Source: Adiantum capillus-veneris
Lineage: Eukaryota; Streptophyta; Polypodiopsida; Polypodiales; Pteridaceae
Assembly: GCA_014529385.2 (NCBI GenBank)
Contig: CM043945.1
Coordinates: forward strand, 148,975,241-149,035,240
DNA length: 60,000 bases
Direction of reading: 5' to 3'
Position 1 is the stretch's first letter, and each line of letters begins with the position of its first letter. Below the pieces are notes generated by a model. It ran no database searches and was not told where the DNA came from. It worked only from the letters and a program-made list of their open reading frames with translations. The translations under genes were made by a program, and so were the position numbers. Below are positions 34,933-45,071 of the stretch, piece after piece.

Positions 34933-35264
34933 TGTCAGGCCAAGGGCGAGTCTGAACCAATCTTGGGGGTTGGGCCTATATAAGGGGCAAGAGGCTGGGA
35001 GGGGAGACAAGTTATAGTCTCCTTGGCCTCACATTGTATGCATTCACTCTCCCCTTGTGGAGTAGGTACCCATCATCTATCAAAAGATAAACTTGACGAA
35101 GGTGCCACTTGGGAATTTCCACTTTTGTTTTCAAGGATGAAAAGGCTTCTCCAAGGGGGAGTAATGTCAGGCCAAGGGCAATTTTGAACCGAGCTCAAGG
35201 GTTTGCCTATATAAGAGGCAAGAGACCAGGAGGTGAGACAAGTTACAGTCTCGCTAGTCTCACA
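34933..35264 (+). mobile_element. Miniature LTR element (TRIM-like), about 330 bp
   Basis: Two direct repeats of about 100 bp, 34,933-35,033 and 35,165-35,264, both start TGTCAGGCCAAGGGC, contain CCTATATAAG and end CTCACA. The 131-bp interior ends in a purine tract (CTCCAAGGGGGAGTAA) just before the second repeat. The second copy is followed by a primer-binding-site-like TTGGTATCATAG, so it probably also serves as 5' LTR of the larger Ty3 remnant. No clear target duplication flanks the pair. Confidence 0.7.
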
Positions 35265-35495
35265 TTGGTATCATAGATATTTTGGGTAAAGCAAGGGTGT
35301 GATCTTGTTTTTACATAAGCCTACATGTGAAACCATGGAGGCAGGGTAGCTCTCTCTCTTTCTCTCTCTTGGTCGAGGAGGAAGCACGCGTGGACGGCCG
35401 CTTAGGAGGAAAGGGAGCCCCAGGCAACCCTCACCAAACTTGGTGCTTGTGGACTCAATGACTGCCCATGACAGAGGGGAGCAAGTCCCGCTTCA

Positions 35496-35614
<119 letters not shown>

Positions 35615-36432
35615 CATTGCTTGTTTTTAAAAGAAAAACCAAAGGGAGGGTTCCACATTGGACACCCCTTCTCCATAGCCGTTGGAGCAAGGAGGTTCAG
35701 TGGAAATCCTACAAGTAAGGCGAGCCAAGATGAATCAGGGGTTGACAGAAAAATTTTGTACCACAGAAAATTGTTGATCTCGTATTCCTCTCTTTTTCAA
35801 CAAATTTGGTGATAAATCAAAGTCAGTGATTCATAGCAAGGATTTTTCAACAATGGAGTTGAAACGATATTTCTCGACGGGCTTTCAAGCATTGGACAAT
35901 ATTTCAATTGGATGGTGACTTCTAGCAGTCAAGGTTGACATCGTCCATTGCTTATGAATTGATGGTATTGATTTAGCAAAGCTAGTTGATTTCTTTTGCG
36001 GTGATTCTTTGGTTTCAGCATGCGCCTTTTACTACAAGGTACATCTTTTTCTCTTGCTATCACAACATGTTACGTCATGGATTTGGATATTGACATGCAA
36101 CATACATTTGATTTTGAGAACCCTACTAGTTATGCATGTTGTTTTCCTGGGCCACTCTCATGGAGGGTGCCCACATGGCAATAGGGTCGGATGATAGCAT
36201 CAAATCGCTTGACATCCAAGAGTTCAGAGCACTACAAACACATATGATTGTTTTAGAGTCTGATTTTGCATGGTTGAATGTGAATGTCACTAAAATGTTT
36301 GATATGCCTGTGTAATTCATGAAACAATTAGCCAAGGGACAAGTTAACGAGTAGACTAGGGGTTTCTGCGACACCCATGCCTAGCGCAAGCACCCCTAGT
36401 CTATAGGAGCAAGGCTCCAATCTAGAGGGGTT

Positions 36433-37210
36433 TCACCTTCTCTTTCAAAAAGAGGTGGATGACTTGTTAAAGAATACCAAGTCATCGATTGAGGAAAGGG
36501 AGTGCAACAAAGATACCGTGAATATATTCTTGAGTAAATGGGATGGGATTCACGATCTAAGATGTACTCCAAAAGCAGTCAATGCACTACAAACAAGTTT
36601 GACACTAGAGGGCAAAGCCTACAAATGGTGGATGTTGCTCAAGGAGAAGGGCATCATATCACATACTTGGACAGCCTTCGAGGATGTGTTCAGAAAGGAA
36701 TTTTTACTTACAAATGATGCGAACAAAAATTGATCTACATGGGACAAGTGCTCTCTGAATCAACATAAAACATTGTAGTAAATAGCGCACTATTGTGATG
36801 TGATTCTCAAGCTAGAGGGTTTAGACACCTTTTAGCAAGTACATGGGTTCATTCGTGGGTTAACAGCAAAGCTTAAGAGGAATGTTAAATCCCAAGATCC
36901 CAAGACGCTTGAAGAAGCTATAGTGCAAGTGCATATACACAACGATCCTAATGAAAAATCATTGCATAACACTCACGTGTCTAATACTACACATGTAAAT
37001 GCACGAACATCGCATGGGCATAATAAGAGAAAATTTATACATCTGATGCATCCAAGAAGCCCAAGGGGCCATGTGTCTAGTGAAGAGTTTGAGAAAGCTA
37101 AGAAGGAAAAGCTATGTTCTACATGTTTAGGGAGTGGACATGGCAAAAAGGATTGTCCCAAGGGAAAATTTGCTACTCAAGGTAAGGAAAAAGCAGTGCA
37201 CATGGTGTAA
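36433..37210 (+). pseudogene. Ty3 gag with zinc knuckle
   Basis: The first block (36,455-36,733) reads VNIFLSKWDGIHD, LEGKAYKWWMLLKEKG and TWTAFEDVFRKEFL, a retrotransposon gag capsid domain. Stops follow at 36,734-36,840 with recognisable remains. The second block (36,923-37,210) ends in an intact CX2CX4HX4C knuckle, CSTCLGSGHGKKDC, then a basic tail. Confidence 0.8.
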
Positions 37211-37281
37211 CTACTACCTCTTGAATCCTCCTCTCCCTTTTTCAATGTGGAAGTAATACACACTAAACTGGTGCACGACTG

Positions 37282-37506
37282 TTGTATAATAGAATCAAAG
37301 TGGTAGTCGACCTACACGAGATGGTGCACATGCCTGGGTTTATCCAAGGTCACAAGATGAGGATCTTGGTAGACGATGGTGCTTCACATAATTTCATTAA
37401 CTATATGCTAGTAAAACGGCTCGATTTTCCCCAAAATCCTAGTTTCCACTATTACAAGGTATCAATGAATAATGGTCAAGATGCCAATGTATGGGATACC
37501 AAGTAA
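37282..37506 (+). pseudogene. Ty3 aspartic protease
   Basis: MRILVDDGASHNFINYMLVK matches the plant gypsy protease active-site block; the usual Asp-Thr/Ser-Gly is Asp-Asp-Gly here, so activity is doubtful. Downstream words (VSMNNGQ) fit the fold. Between 37,507 and 37,928 the frame is full of stops, though protease-RT linker words can be read. Confidence 0.75.
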
Positions 37507-37928
37507 AGGATGTACTATTAGAGATTCAAGGGTATCAAACGTCCTTGAATTTTCAAGTCATGAATACGAATTGTGCATATATGGTACTTAGTTGGGAGTA
37601 ATTATATGGGTTAGGGTCATCATTAAATTGCAGCTATGAGCATAATAATTTGATGTTTGAATCCAATGGAGTGCACGTGCAACTATTAGGAGAAAAGGAT
37701 ATTTCTTTGTCACCACTTATTTGAGCTTATGAAGTTCTCTTCTTAAGATGAAATAGAAGAACTCATTTTGTGTTACTCGCGGTGTCATTTTTTGTCAAAT
37801 GTTGATCATGTTTTAAATGAAAATTCCTCAATGCCACATTCTTCTCTTCCCACTATAGCTACTTCTCTCTCACCAAAACAAGAAAATATTGTTGATAGCT
37901 TAAAAGAATTATTTAAAGGAATACAAGA

Positions 37929-38503
37929 ATGTGTTTCCAAATGATTTGCCACCAGGATTACACACATGCTCTGCAACATGGCATGGACGTGGTTGCAAGT
38001 AATAAGCCTATAAGTAAACCACTCTATAGATTAAGTCATTTTGAGGCTATTGAGGTGGAACATGGGCTTGCTCACTACCTCAATAGAGATTTTCCCTCTT
38101 CTTCACGATGGGCCTCTCCCATCTTGTTGGTGAAGAAAAAGGACAGTAGAATATGCATGTGTGTAGAAATATTGTGGTTTGAATGCGGTTACTCTTAAGA
38201 ACAAGTATTTATTGCTAAGAGTGGATGAGTTTTTTTATAAACTCACATATGCTCATATCTTTACAGAGCTATATTTGCGTTCAAAATATCATCAAGTACA
38301 CATTAGACTTGTTAATATACCCAAAACTTATTATTATAATATATATATATATATATATAATTAGGAACAAGTATTCGTTGCTAAGAGTGGATGGGTTTTT
38401 TTATAAACTCGCCTATGCTCATATCTTTACGAAGATATATTTGCGTTCATGGAATCATCAAGTACACATTAGACTTGTTAATGTACCCAAAACTTCTTTT
38501 ATA
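37929..38503 (+). pseudogene. Ty3 reverse transcriptase, 5' part, with internal duplication
   Basis: PISKPLYRLSHFEAIEVEHG and FPSSSRWASPILLVKKKDSR are RT fingers. The next block, NKYLLLRVDEFFYKLTYAHI to LVNIPKT (38,196-38,340), is repeated at 38,361-38,503 with about one difference in eight bases. Both copies end in AT tracts (about 38,338-38,358 and 38,500-38,520). The protein normally continues after IPKT; here it resumes only at 41,556, beyond the nested element. Confidence 0.82.
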
Positions 38504-38520
38504 TATATATATATATATAT

Positions 38521-38647
38521 TGTGGTGTGTGGTCAGGCATGCCCGAGTGTGAACGAAGATGCCAAGATAATCTAGTCCGTTATACCTTCACGATAATCAA
38601 TATAAGCGGCTGCCTTGCTATCGAAAGGTAGACCTAGTTTGTAGTAC

Positions 38648-38718
<71 letters not shown>

Positions 38719-38740
38719 GCCTCACGTGACGTGTACGTCA
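38521..38740 (+). repeat. 5' LTR of the CRAL-TRIO-carrying element
   Basis: It begins TGTGGTGTGTGGTCAGGCAT, has CT from about 38,650 to 38,717 and ends CACGTGACGTGTACGTCACA. CAATATAAGCGG near 38,600 may be the TATA region. Confidence 0.88.
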
Positions 38741-39230
38741 CATTGGTGGAGGAGACGGGCATAGGCAGTTAGGAAACGCTTCTTGGTTCTTGCCTTTTAT
38801 TTGTGCTCCTGCAGCTATGGCGTTTCTGCTTGATACAGGGTAGCAATGGAATTCATCTTAGCGCCTGAGCCTTAGCCAACACGGATTCCATCAGCATACG
38901 CTCACGGTGATGCTCGTGTTCTTCTTTGAGCATCTTCTTGACTGGCCTCTTCTTCGCCTTCGTCGACTGAGCACCATAATTCCATAGGGTCAACCAGTTC
39001 TTGCTGTGTGCCCCCTCCTTTGAGGTCTCATTAAAACTGCAACGCCACACAGACAGGGCTTCTGATAGCTCCACCTGAGTACGCGAGAGCTCCACAAGGC
39101 TGGTCAAGAGAGGAAGTGCTGAAGGTGACGAAGCTGATGGTTGCGATTGACTGATCTTGGAATGTCTGAGCGAGGAGCTTTGCTTCCGTGGGTAAGAGGA
39201 AAGGAAAAGCAAAGGCAGTACCTATAAAGC

Positions 39231-39581
39231 TTGTTGTCTAGCAGAAAGCAGCAGATGACAGGAAGCATGGAGCTCCGGCAGCTGGAGGACGATGGCATGG
39301 AAACGAAGCTTGCGGAAATGCACACCTCTCTCCTCGTGCAAGGCGTCTCCATGCAGGGAATTGACGACGCCATATTGCTTCTGAGGTTCTTGCGTGCCCG
39401 CCAAATGCACGTGATGCCCGCCACAGAGATGTTGGCCGAGCACCAGACATGGATGGTTTCCTTTGTGCCTCAGGGATTCATCTCTGAGAGCCAAGTAGAG
39501 AGTGAGCTGGCCCAGGGAAAGCTCTATCAGCAGCATACCAACAAGATGTGTCTCCTGGTGATACAAGCAGTGCCTCTATGA
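39231..39581 (+). pseudogene. CRAL-TRIO (Sec14-like) N-terminal fragment
   Basis: The 117-codon frame reads ELRQLEDDGMETKLAEMH, DDAILLLRFLRARQMHV, PATEMLAEHQTWMVSFVPQG and FISESQVESELAQGKLYQQH. The LLRFLRAR block, followed by a helix with W and FxPxGFI, is the CRAL-TRIO N-terminal helical region of plant phosphatidylinositol-transfer-like proteins, and GKLYQQ...K the first strand of the lipid-binding domain. It then stops (IQAVPL). Downstream, ILKTKDAIKFLQKR in another frame might be a further shred. Only part of the lipid-binding domain is present, so it cannot function. It is sense to the host element. Confidence 0.75.
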
Positions 39582-40301
39582 TGACCAGTGAGGAGCAACA
39601 AGCTTTGCACGAATAATCTTGAAGACGAAGGATGCCATCAAGTTTCTGCAAAAACGAAGGATGCCATATTCAAGAAGCTTGCAAGAAGGCAATCATGCAC
39701 GCAGCCTTCGCATCCTAACTCCATCCAGGCCTCACTTTGCCGTAGTGATGGTAGCGAGGCCCATGTTCATGATGGTTTCGTGATAATCTACAGTTAATGT
39801 CCTCTAGAGTGCTCATATTTATGCCTCAGATCACCTTGAAGCTAGTTTGGTCCTTAGTTTAGTCTTTATGCTCTCATAGTTGTGATGCAGAACCCCACAG
39901 TAGATCTTTTTTTTACGCATTTAGTGATACTCTTTTGTCATTTCAGTCTTGTCGACCAATCCTTATCGTCACACCAAACCCCTTGTGGAAATGGATGTAT
40001 GTCGCAAAAATAACATGTCAAGTCCTCAGTTTGTCCTTCCTCGTCTTGTCCATTACATTGGGATAGCGACCTGATGTTTGCATAAGCGAGACGTACGCGT
40101 TCCATGCCTTGATGTGTTCGGCATGATGATGTTCTCTCTCTAGTCGAGTCCACTCCCCAAGCCAAGTCCTTAGCCGCTAAGCTGTTGTATGATCACCCCC
40201 CCCAGATGAGGCGTTGGAGCTGATCCCTTTATCTCGAGTCCCTTCTCAGTCCAAACTTGTAAAAAGATGTCCATCTTTTTCTCCCTAAGGGGGGAGGTGT
40301 G

Positions 40302-40540
40302 GTGTGTGGTCGTGTGTCCGACCACCTAGTGTGGGAGGACACCTCTAGGTGTTCTTGGAATGTAACCTTTACAAGCTAATATAAGGAGGTGCCGTAGTGG
40401 CACGAGGTTTCCTTCTTGGTGTTGATTGAAGCTTTTCTTGGCTTTCTCAGTTTCTCTCCCAGCGATGGTGTTCACGTTAGAGCCCGATTAGCTTTTCCTT
40501 CTCTAATAGCGTCGCACATGCAAGGAGAAGGGCGCAATTT
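40302..40540 (+). repeat. Internal LTR-like variant following a second purine tract
   Basis: CCCTAAGGGGGGAGG then TGTGGTGTGTGGTCGTGTG (from about 40,301) repeats the purine-tract/LTR junction at 41,281-41,305, but after about 15 bp it diverges from the flanking LTRs (CCGACCACCTAGTGTGGGAG, AATATAAGGAGGTGCCGTAG). It looks like a 3' LTR of a related family trapped inside the element. Confidence 0.6.
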
Positions 40541-41291
40541 CTTAACCCAGCATGAGCCGGCAACTACCTTTCTCAGCGCTACCTAGTCTCCAGTTTGTAC
40601 AACATACTGATCGCCAACTTCATGGAGGCACCCTCAGCCAGCACCGACCTCGGTCATATGTAGTTCTTCAAGCCATCACGAAGACCATATGCCACCTCTG
40701 CTCAAACACAGTCTGGAGCATGAAGTCAACGCAAAAAAGAGTCATGCACCAAAACAGTGGCTAATTTACAAAAGTTCTTGGTTCTAGCAAGATCAAAGAC
40801 ACGGGAGTTGCTGCATCTTGGTTGCAGAGGTGCCCGATCTTTTCGCTTCCATAGCCATGACGCAAAGTTGTAGCCCTGCAGCTCATCTTTTCTTTATGTG
40901 TTTCGTGGTCGTCTTTTTACCTTTAGCTCATCTCGCAATTTAGTTTTTGTTGAATAACCGTCACAATCACACCAAGCTCGTTCGGGAAGGGATGCATGTC
41001 GCAAAAATTTCCCACCCAATCCTCAGTCAGTCCTTCCTCGTCTTGTCCATTACATTGGGATAGCGACCTAATGTTTGCATAAGCGAGATGTACGAGTTCC
41101 GTGCTTCGATAATGATCGGCACAATGTCGAGTCTAGCCCCCAAGTTCAGTTTCTAGCCCCTAAGCTGTTGTATGATCACTCCCCCCAGATGAGGCGTTGG
41201 AGTTGATGCACTCCTTTCAGTCATGTCGAGTCTTTTCTCAGCCCAAAACTGTAAAAAAGATGTCCATCTTTTTTCTCCCTAAGGGGGGAGG

Positions 41292-41420
41292 TGTGGTGTG
41301 TGGTCGGGCATGCCCGAGTGTGAACGAAGATGCCAAGATAATCTAGTCCGTTATACCTTCACGATAATCAATATAAGCGGTTGCCTTGCTATCAGAAGGT
41401 AGACCTAGTTTGTAGTACAG

Positions 41421-41500
<80 letters not shown>

Positions 41501-41521
41501 GCCTCACGTGACGTGTACGTC

Positions 41522-41524
<3 letters not shown>
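41292..41524 (+). repeat. 3' LTR of the CRAL-TRIO-carrying element
   Basis: It is near-identical to 38,521-38,740 apart from a longer CT tract (about 41,422-41,499) and a few substitutions (GTCGGGCATG for GTCAGGCATG). Confidence 0.88.
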
Positions 41525-41555
<31 letters not shown>

Positions 41556-41557
<2 letters not shown>

Positions 41558-42440
41558 GTCTAAATAAGGTTTGGACATTATCAGTTTTTGGATATGCCCT
41601 TTGGGTTGACCAATGCACCAGTTACTTTAATGATGCTTATAAATGGTGTTTTAAAACCATATCTGGGCAAAAAATTTATCACTTTTCTTGATAACATTCT
41701 AGTGTATAGTGCCTTCTGAGGAAGAGCGCTTATAACATCTAAAGCAAGTGTATGAGTTGTTATGACAAAACAAATTATATCCAACAAATCCAGTGGAGTC
41801 TATTCACTATTTGCGGCATGTAATTTCAGTGGATAAATCCAAAGCGGATGCCATTAGGAGATGGCCTTCTCCCAAAAATCTGAAAGAGCTGCTGATTTTC
41901 TTTGGATTTGCAGGTTTTGACTGATGGTTCATTAAAAACAATGCTCATATTGATATTTGAATGATGGAACAACTGAAAGGAAAAGGGAAAACCTTTTAGT
42001 GAAGCTCAAAAAAAATTTAATGCTCTCAAGATTGCATTAGCTACAACCCCTATTTTAGCTATTTTAGACCCTATGAACCGTTTGTATTGGAAACAAATGT
42101 TAGTAATCGTTCTATTGGAGTAGTCTTTTTGCAAGAGGGAAAGCCGATTTCATTTGAAAGCAAGAAGCTTGATTCTACATAGTTATTCTGCTTACGAAAG
42201 AGAACTCTATGCATTAGTGTTTGCTTTGAAAACATGGCAACATTATATGTATGGAGCTCAGTTTGAGATTGTTTTTTACCATGAAAGTATAAAATGGTTT
42301 ACACAAGAAATAGATTTGAAAGATCGAAAGCTAGGGCGGATAAGATTCTTCAAGATTATGATGCAAAGATCCGGTATCGTAAAGGATGATACAATGTGGT
42401 AGTTACTGCTCTTAATCGTATGCTTGAGATCAACTCTCTT
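41556..42440 (+). pseudogene. Ty3 reverse transcriptase 3' part and RNase H
   Basis: HYQFLDMPFGLTNAPVTLMM and KFITFLDNILVYS are the RT palm; the catalytic YxDD is FLDN, so inactive. After stops and shifts come RNase H words: PFVLETNVSNRSIGVVF, GKPISFESKKLDS, AYERELYALVFALKTWQHYM and FEIVFYHESIKWF. Frames change several times. Confidence 0.82.
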
Positions 42441-42699
42441 CTCTTTTCAAAGCTTCCAAGTAAGTTCTTGGAATCTCTGAAGGGCGAATATGAGCATGAT
42501 GAAACATAGTCCAAATTGTGGAGCCATGTGAAGATGAGGGATCCTTCTCACTCCAATGCTAGCAGTGTAGCTTTTTCCTCCACACATAGTTCTCCTTTTT
42601 CGAGCGATAAACCAGTGGAAGAGTTTTTCCATAAATGATGGGTACCTACTCCACAAGCGGAGAGTTTGTGTACTGACAAACACAAACATTCAGTGCCAA

Positions 42700-42935
42700 A
42701 TTATTTACGAATGTCATAAAATTCCTAGTGCAGGACACCCAGGCATAAAGAAAACTTATGTATTCATACGGCGATAGTTTTACAAGCTAGATTTATAGGG
42801 TATGTTCAAGGCTATGTCTTGTATTTCTAAAAATTCTTAGTGCAGGACACCCAGGCATAAACAAAACGTATGCACTCATACAGCGTTAGTTTTACTAGCT
42901 AGATTTACAAGGTATGTTCAAGACTATGTCTTGTG
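42700..42935 (+). repeat. Tandem duplication of the integrase zinc-finger segment
   Basis: AAATTCCTAGTGCAGGACAC (42,719) and AAATTCTTAGTGCAGGACAC (42,831) start two copies of about 112 bp, both encoding GHPGIKKTYVFIRR or GHPGINKTYALIQR, the H2C2 finger region upstream of Ty3 integrase. Confidence 0.78.
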
Positions 42936-42959
42936 TTTTCAAAATTTTCAAGTGAATAC

Positions 42960-43460
42960 GTAGAGCACCTGAAAGCAGGAGGTCTTCTTGCATCCATTGG
43001 AGATTCCCAATGGTAAATGGGAAAGTATCTCCATGGATTCATTGTGGGTTGACCAATCAGTCTACGAAATCATGACTCAATATGGGTGGTTGTAGATCGA
43101 TTAACAACTTTGCAAATTTATTCCCAACCAAGTCCACAATTAAAACTCCAGAGTTAGCTAGGTTATTTGTTGACAATATATATAAGTTTTATGGATCGCC
43201 CAGCAATATGGTGAGTGATCATGATTCCAAGTTTAACAATCGTTTTTTCAAGGGTTGTGTTTAAATGATTGGGTACACAACTCAACATCAATACTACACA
43301 TCATTCTAAAATGCGATAATCAAGTGCTAGAGAATATGCTAAGAGCATACATTAGAAAAAAGAAATTAGATTGGAAAGATTATTTCCCTATTCTATTAGT
43401 GCCACATGGCAAAAACCTTTCCTTTTTAATATTTCTCCGAGGTCTTTGTGAGACGTGTTA
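42960..43460 (+). pseudogene. Ty3 integrase core
   Basis: HPLEIPNGKWESISMDS holds the first catalytic Asp, NMVSDHDSKFNNRFF the second; the Glu block is degraded (DNQVLENMLRAYIRKKKLDW follows where it should be). FANLFPTKSTIKTPELARLF fits the fold. Several stops and shifts are present. Confidence 0.78.
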
Positions 43461-44149
43461 ACATTTGTGTATATGTCTCTTTAAAGAGGACCGTTGAATA
43501 TTGATTTAATCGTTATTTTTTTGGCTTTTGAAATATATAGTAATCTAGATAAGTCATTTTTACTCTTATTTCCAAAAAAGTGTAATACTCTATTGAGCAA
43601 AGAAATGTTAAATGCTACTGTCACTTTCTCATTTTTCCTCTCGCAAATAGCCCTCTTTATCATTAAATTCCTCTCAATAGCATTATGTAGGCCATAGTGA
43701 ACTTTCACCTTGTTTACTTTGCCTTTAGGAACTGGTTATTGCCCTCATACATCCTCACACAATGCACTAGTTATTTTTGGACTACATAAGGAGTTCTTAG
43801 TAAAGCGTTGGATTTTTGGTGCAATTGTGGACCGTTGGATGAAGCTTGAAGATTAGTTCCACATGGAAAAAAATTCTTTTTAAATTATTTTTTTTAGGTC
43901 TTTGTGAGAGGCAAGACGCAAGGAGATGAGATAGGTTACAGACTCCCTGGTCTCACAATTTGGTTGAGTTCTTGTTATCCCACTATGATGGTTGTCTGAG
44001 AGAATCACATCCCGATGATGTTGTCAAGGGGGGGCTTCTACTCATTGTTTCAGGTGGTTTTGTTGGCCTTTTCCATGGTTTGTATGAGCCCACTGTCAAT
44101 GGTTTGGGCTTGAGGGGCTTGAATCCCTTGTTATCGTAGTCTACCCCAT
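43461..44149. other. No gene recognised; decayed 3' end of the Ty3 element
   Basis: About 60 bp at 43,898-43,957 (GAGAGGCAAGACGCAAGGAG, CCCTGGTCTCACA) match the 3' half of the short LTR at 35,165-35,264. The rest has short frames only. Confidence 0.5.
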
Positions 44150-44304
44150 GGAATCATACCTTGTCAACTTACTTATGTATACCACCCTTTTGCAAAGTTT
44201 TCTCGTTGTAAAAAGTAATGGCTAATGATAGCCTAGACATTCTCTATATATACATTTAAGAAGCTTCAATAGTTAATAAATTATAGTGCGTGTAATTTTG
44301 GCCA

Positions 44305-44403
<99 letters not shown>

Positions 44404-44509
44404 GTATGTATATATGTATGTATATATATATATATATATATGTATGTATATATATATATGTATATATATATATGTATGTATGTATATATGTATATATATA
44501 TATATATAG

Positions 44510-44544
<35 letters not shown>

Positions 44545-44606
44545 TACATATATATATATATATATACACATATATACATACATATATATACATATATATA
44601 TATATA

Positions 44607-44642
<36 letters not shown>

Positions 44643-44684
44643 TATATATATGTATAGATAGATATGTATACATATATATATATG

Positions 44685-44735
<51 letters not shown>

Positions 44736-44745
44736 GTGTGTGTGT
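44150..44745. repeat. Dispersed repeat copy 2 with (CT)n and a 390-bp AT/GT-rich microsatellite
   Basis: 44,150-44,308 parallels 33,897-34,050. CT spans about 44,309-44,353, then TATATATGTATA variants run to about 44,745, followed by GT. The plus strand shifts from TATG-rich to TACA-rich near 44,510, so the array is partly self-complementary. Tyr/Ile-rich frames in it are artefacts. Confidence 0.9.
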
Positions 44746-45023
44746 GGTGTGTGTGTGTGTGTGTGTTGGTGTGTGTGAAGGTCCTTTTTTTGTGCCACCA
44801 AAGCATGCTTTCAACCTCATGTCTTTCTTGAAAAATTGAATGTTTGAACAAGTCATGATGCTTGTGAAAGGGGACCTCCCCCCCCCCCCCCCCCCCCCCC
44901 CCCGCCCCGCCCCCGAAAGGGGCTGTATTCTATGTACAACTGAGATCTCTAGAGATGTCCAATGGCCTATCACCCAAAGGAAGTACAAAAATTGTGCGTG
45001 TGCGCATGTGCACGCGCACGTGC

Positions 45024-45070
<47 letters not shown>
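44746..45070. repeat. C-run and (GT)n microsatellite
   Basis: A C-run of about 26 bp (44,878-44,903) is followed by a GC-rich patch. A CACGCGCACGTGCGTGCGTG stretch leads into GT (about 45,025-45,070). Confidence 0.9.

Positions 45071-45071
<1 letters not shown>

Larger units (their letters stand above)
38521..41524 (+). mobile_element. Non-autonomous LTR retrotransposon carrying a CRAL-TRIO gene fragment
   Basis: LTRs of 220 and 233 bp (38,521-38,740 and 41,292-41,524) start TGTGGTGTGTGGTC and end GTACGTCACA; each contains a CT microsatellite at the same place. A primer-site-like TTGGTGGAGGAGACGGGC follows the left LTR and a purine tract, AAGGGGGGAGG, precedes the right one. The element sits inside an AT tract of the Ty3 RT, so the target duplication is hidden in ATATA. 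The 2.55-kb interior has no gag or pol. It contains a Sec14/CRAL-TRIO fragment, and its last 0.35 kb is present twice (39,940-40,300 and 40,960-41,291). Confidence 0.85.

Noticed and set aside
38853-39212. Minus-strand 119-codon frame with WRCSF and a charged tail
   Set aside because: Antisense to the element and to the CRAL-TRIO fragment; a faint likeness to plant DUF632 proteins is too weak to report as a gene.
44273-44988. Long Tyr/Ile/His-rich open frames on both strands
   Set aside because: They are translations of the AT/GT microsatellite; the pattern changes with frame and has no domain content.
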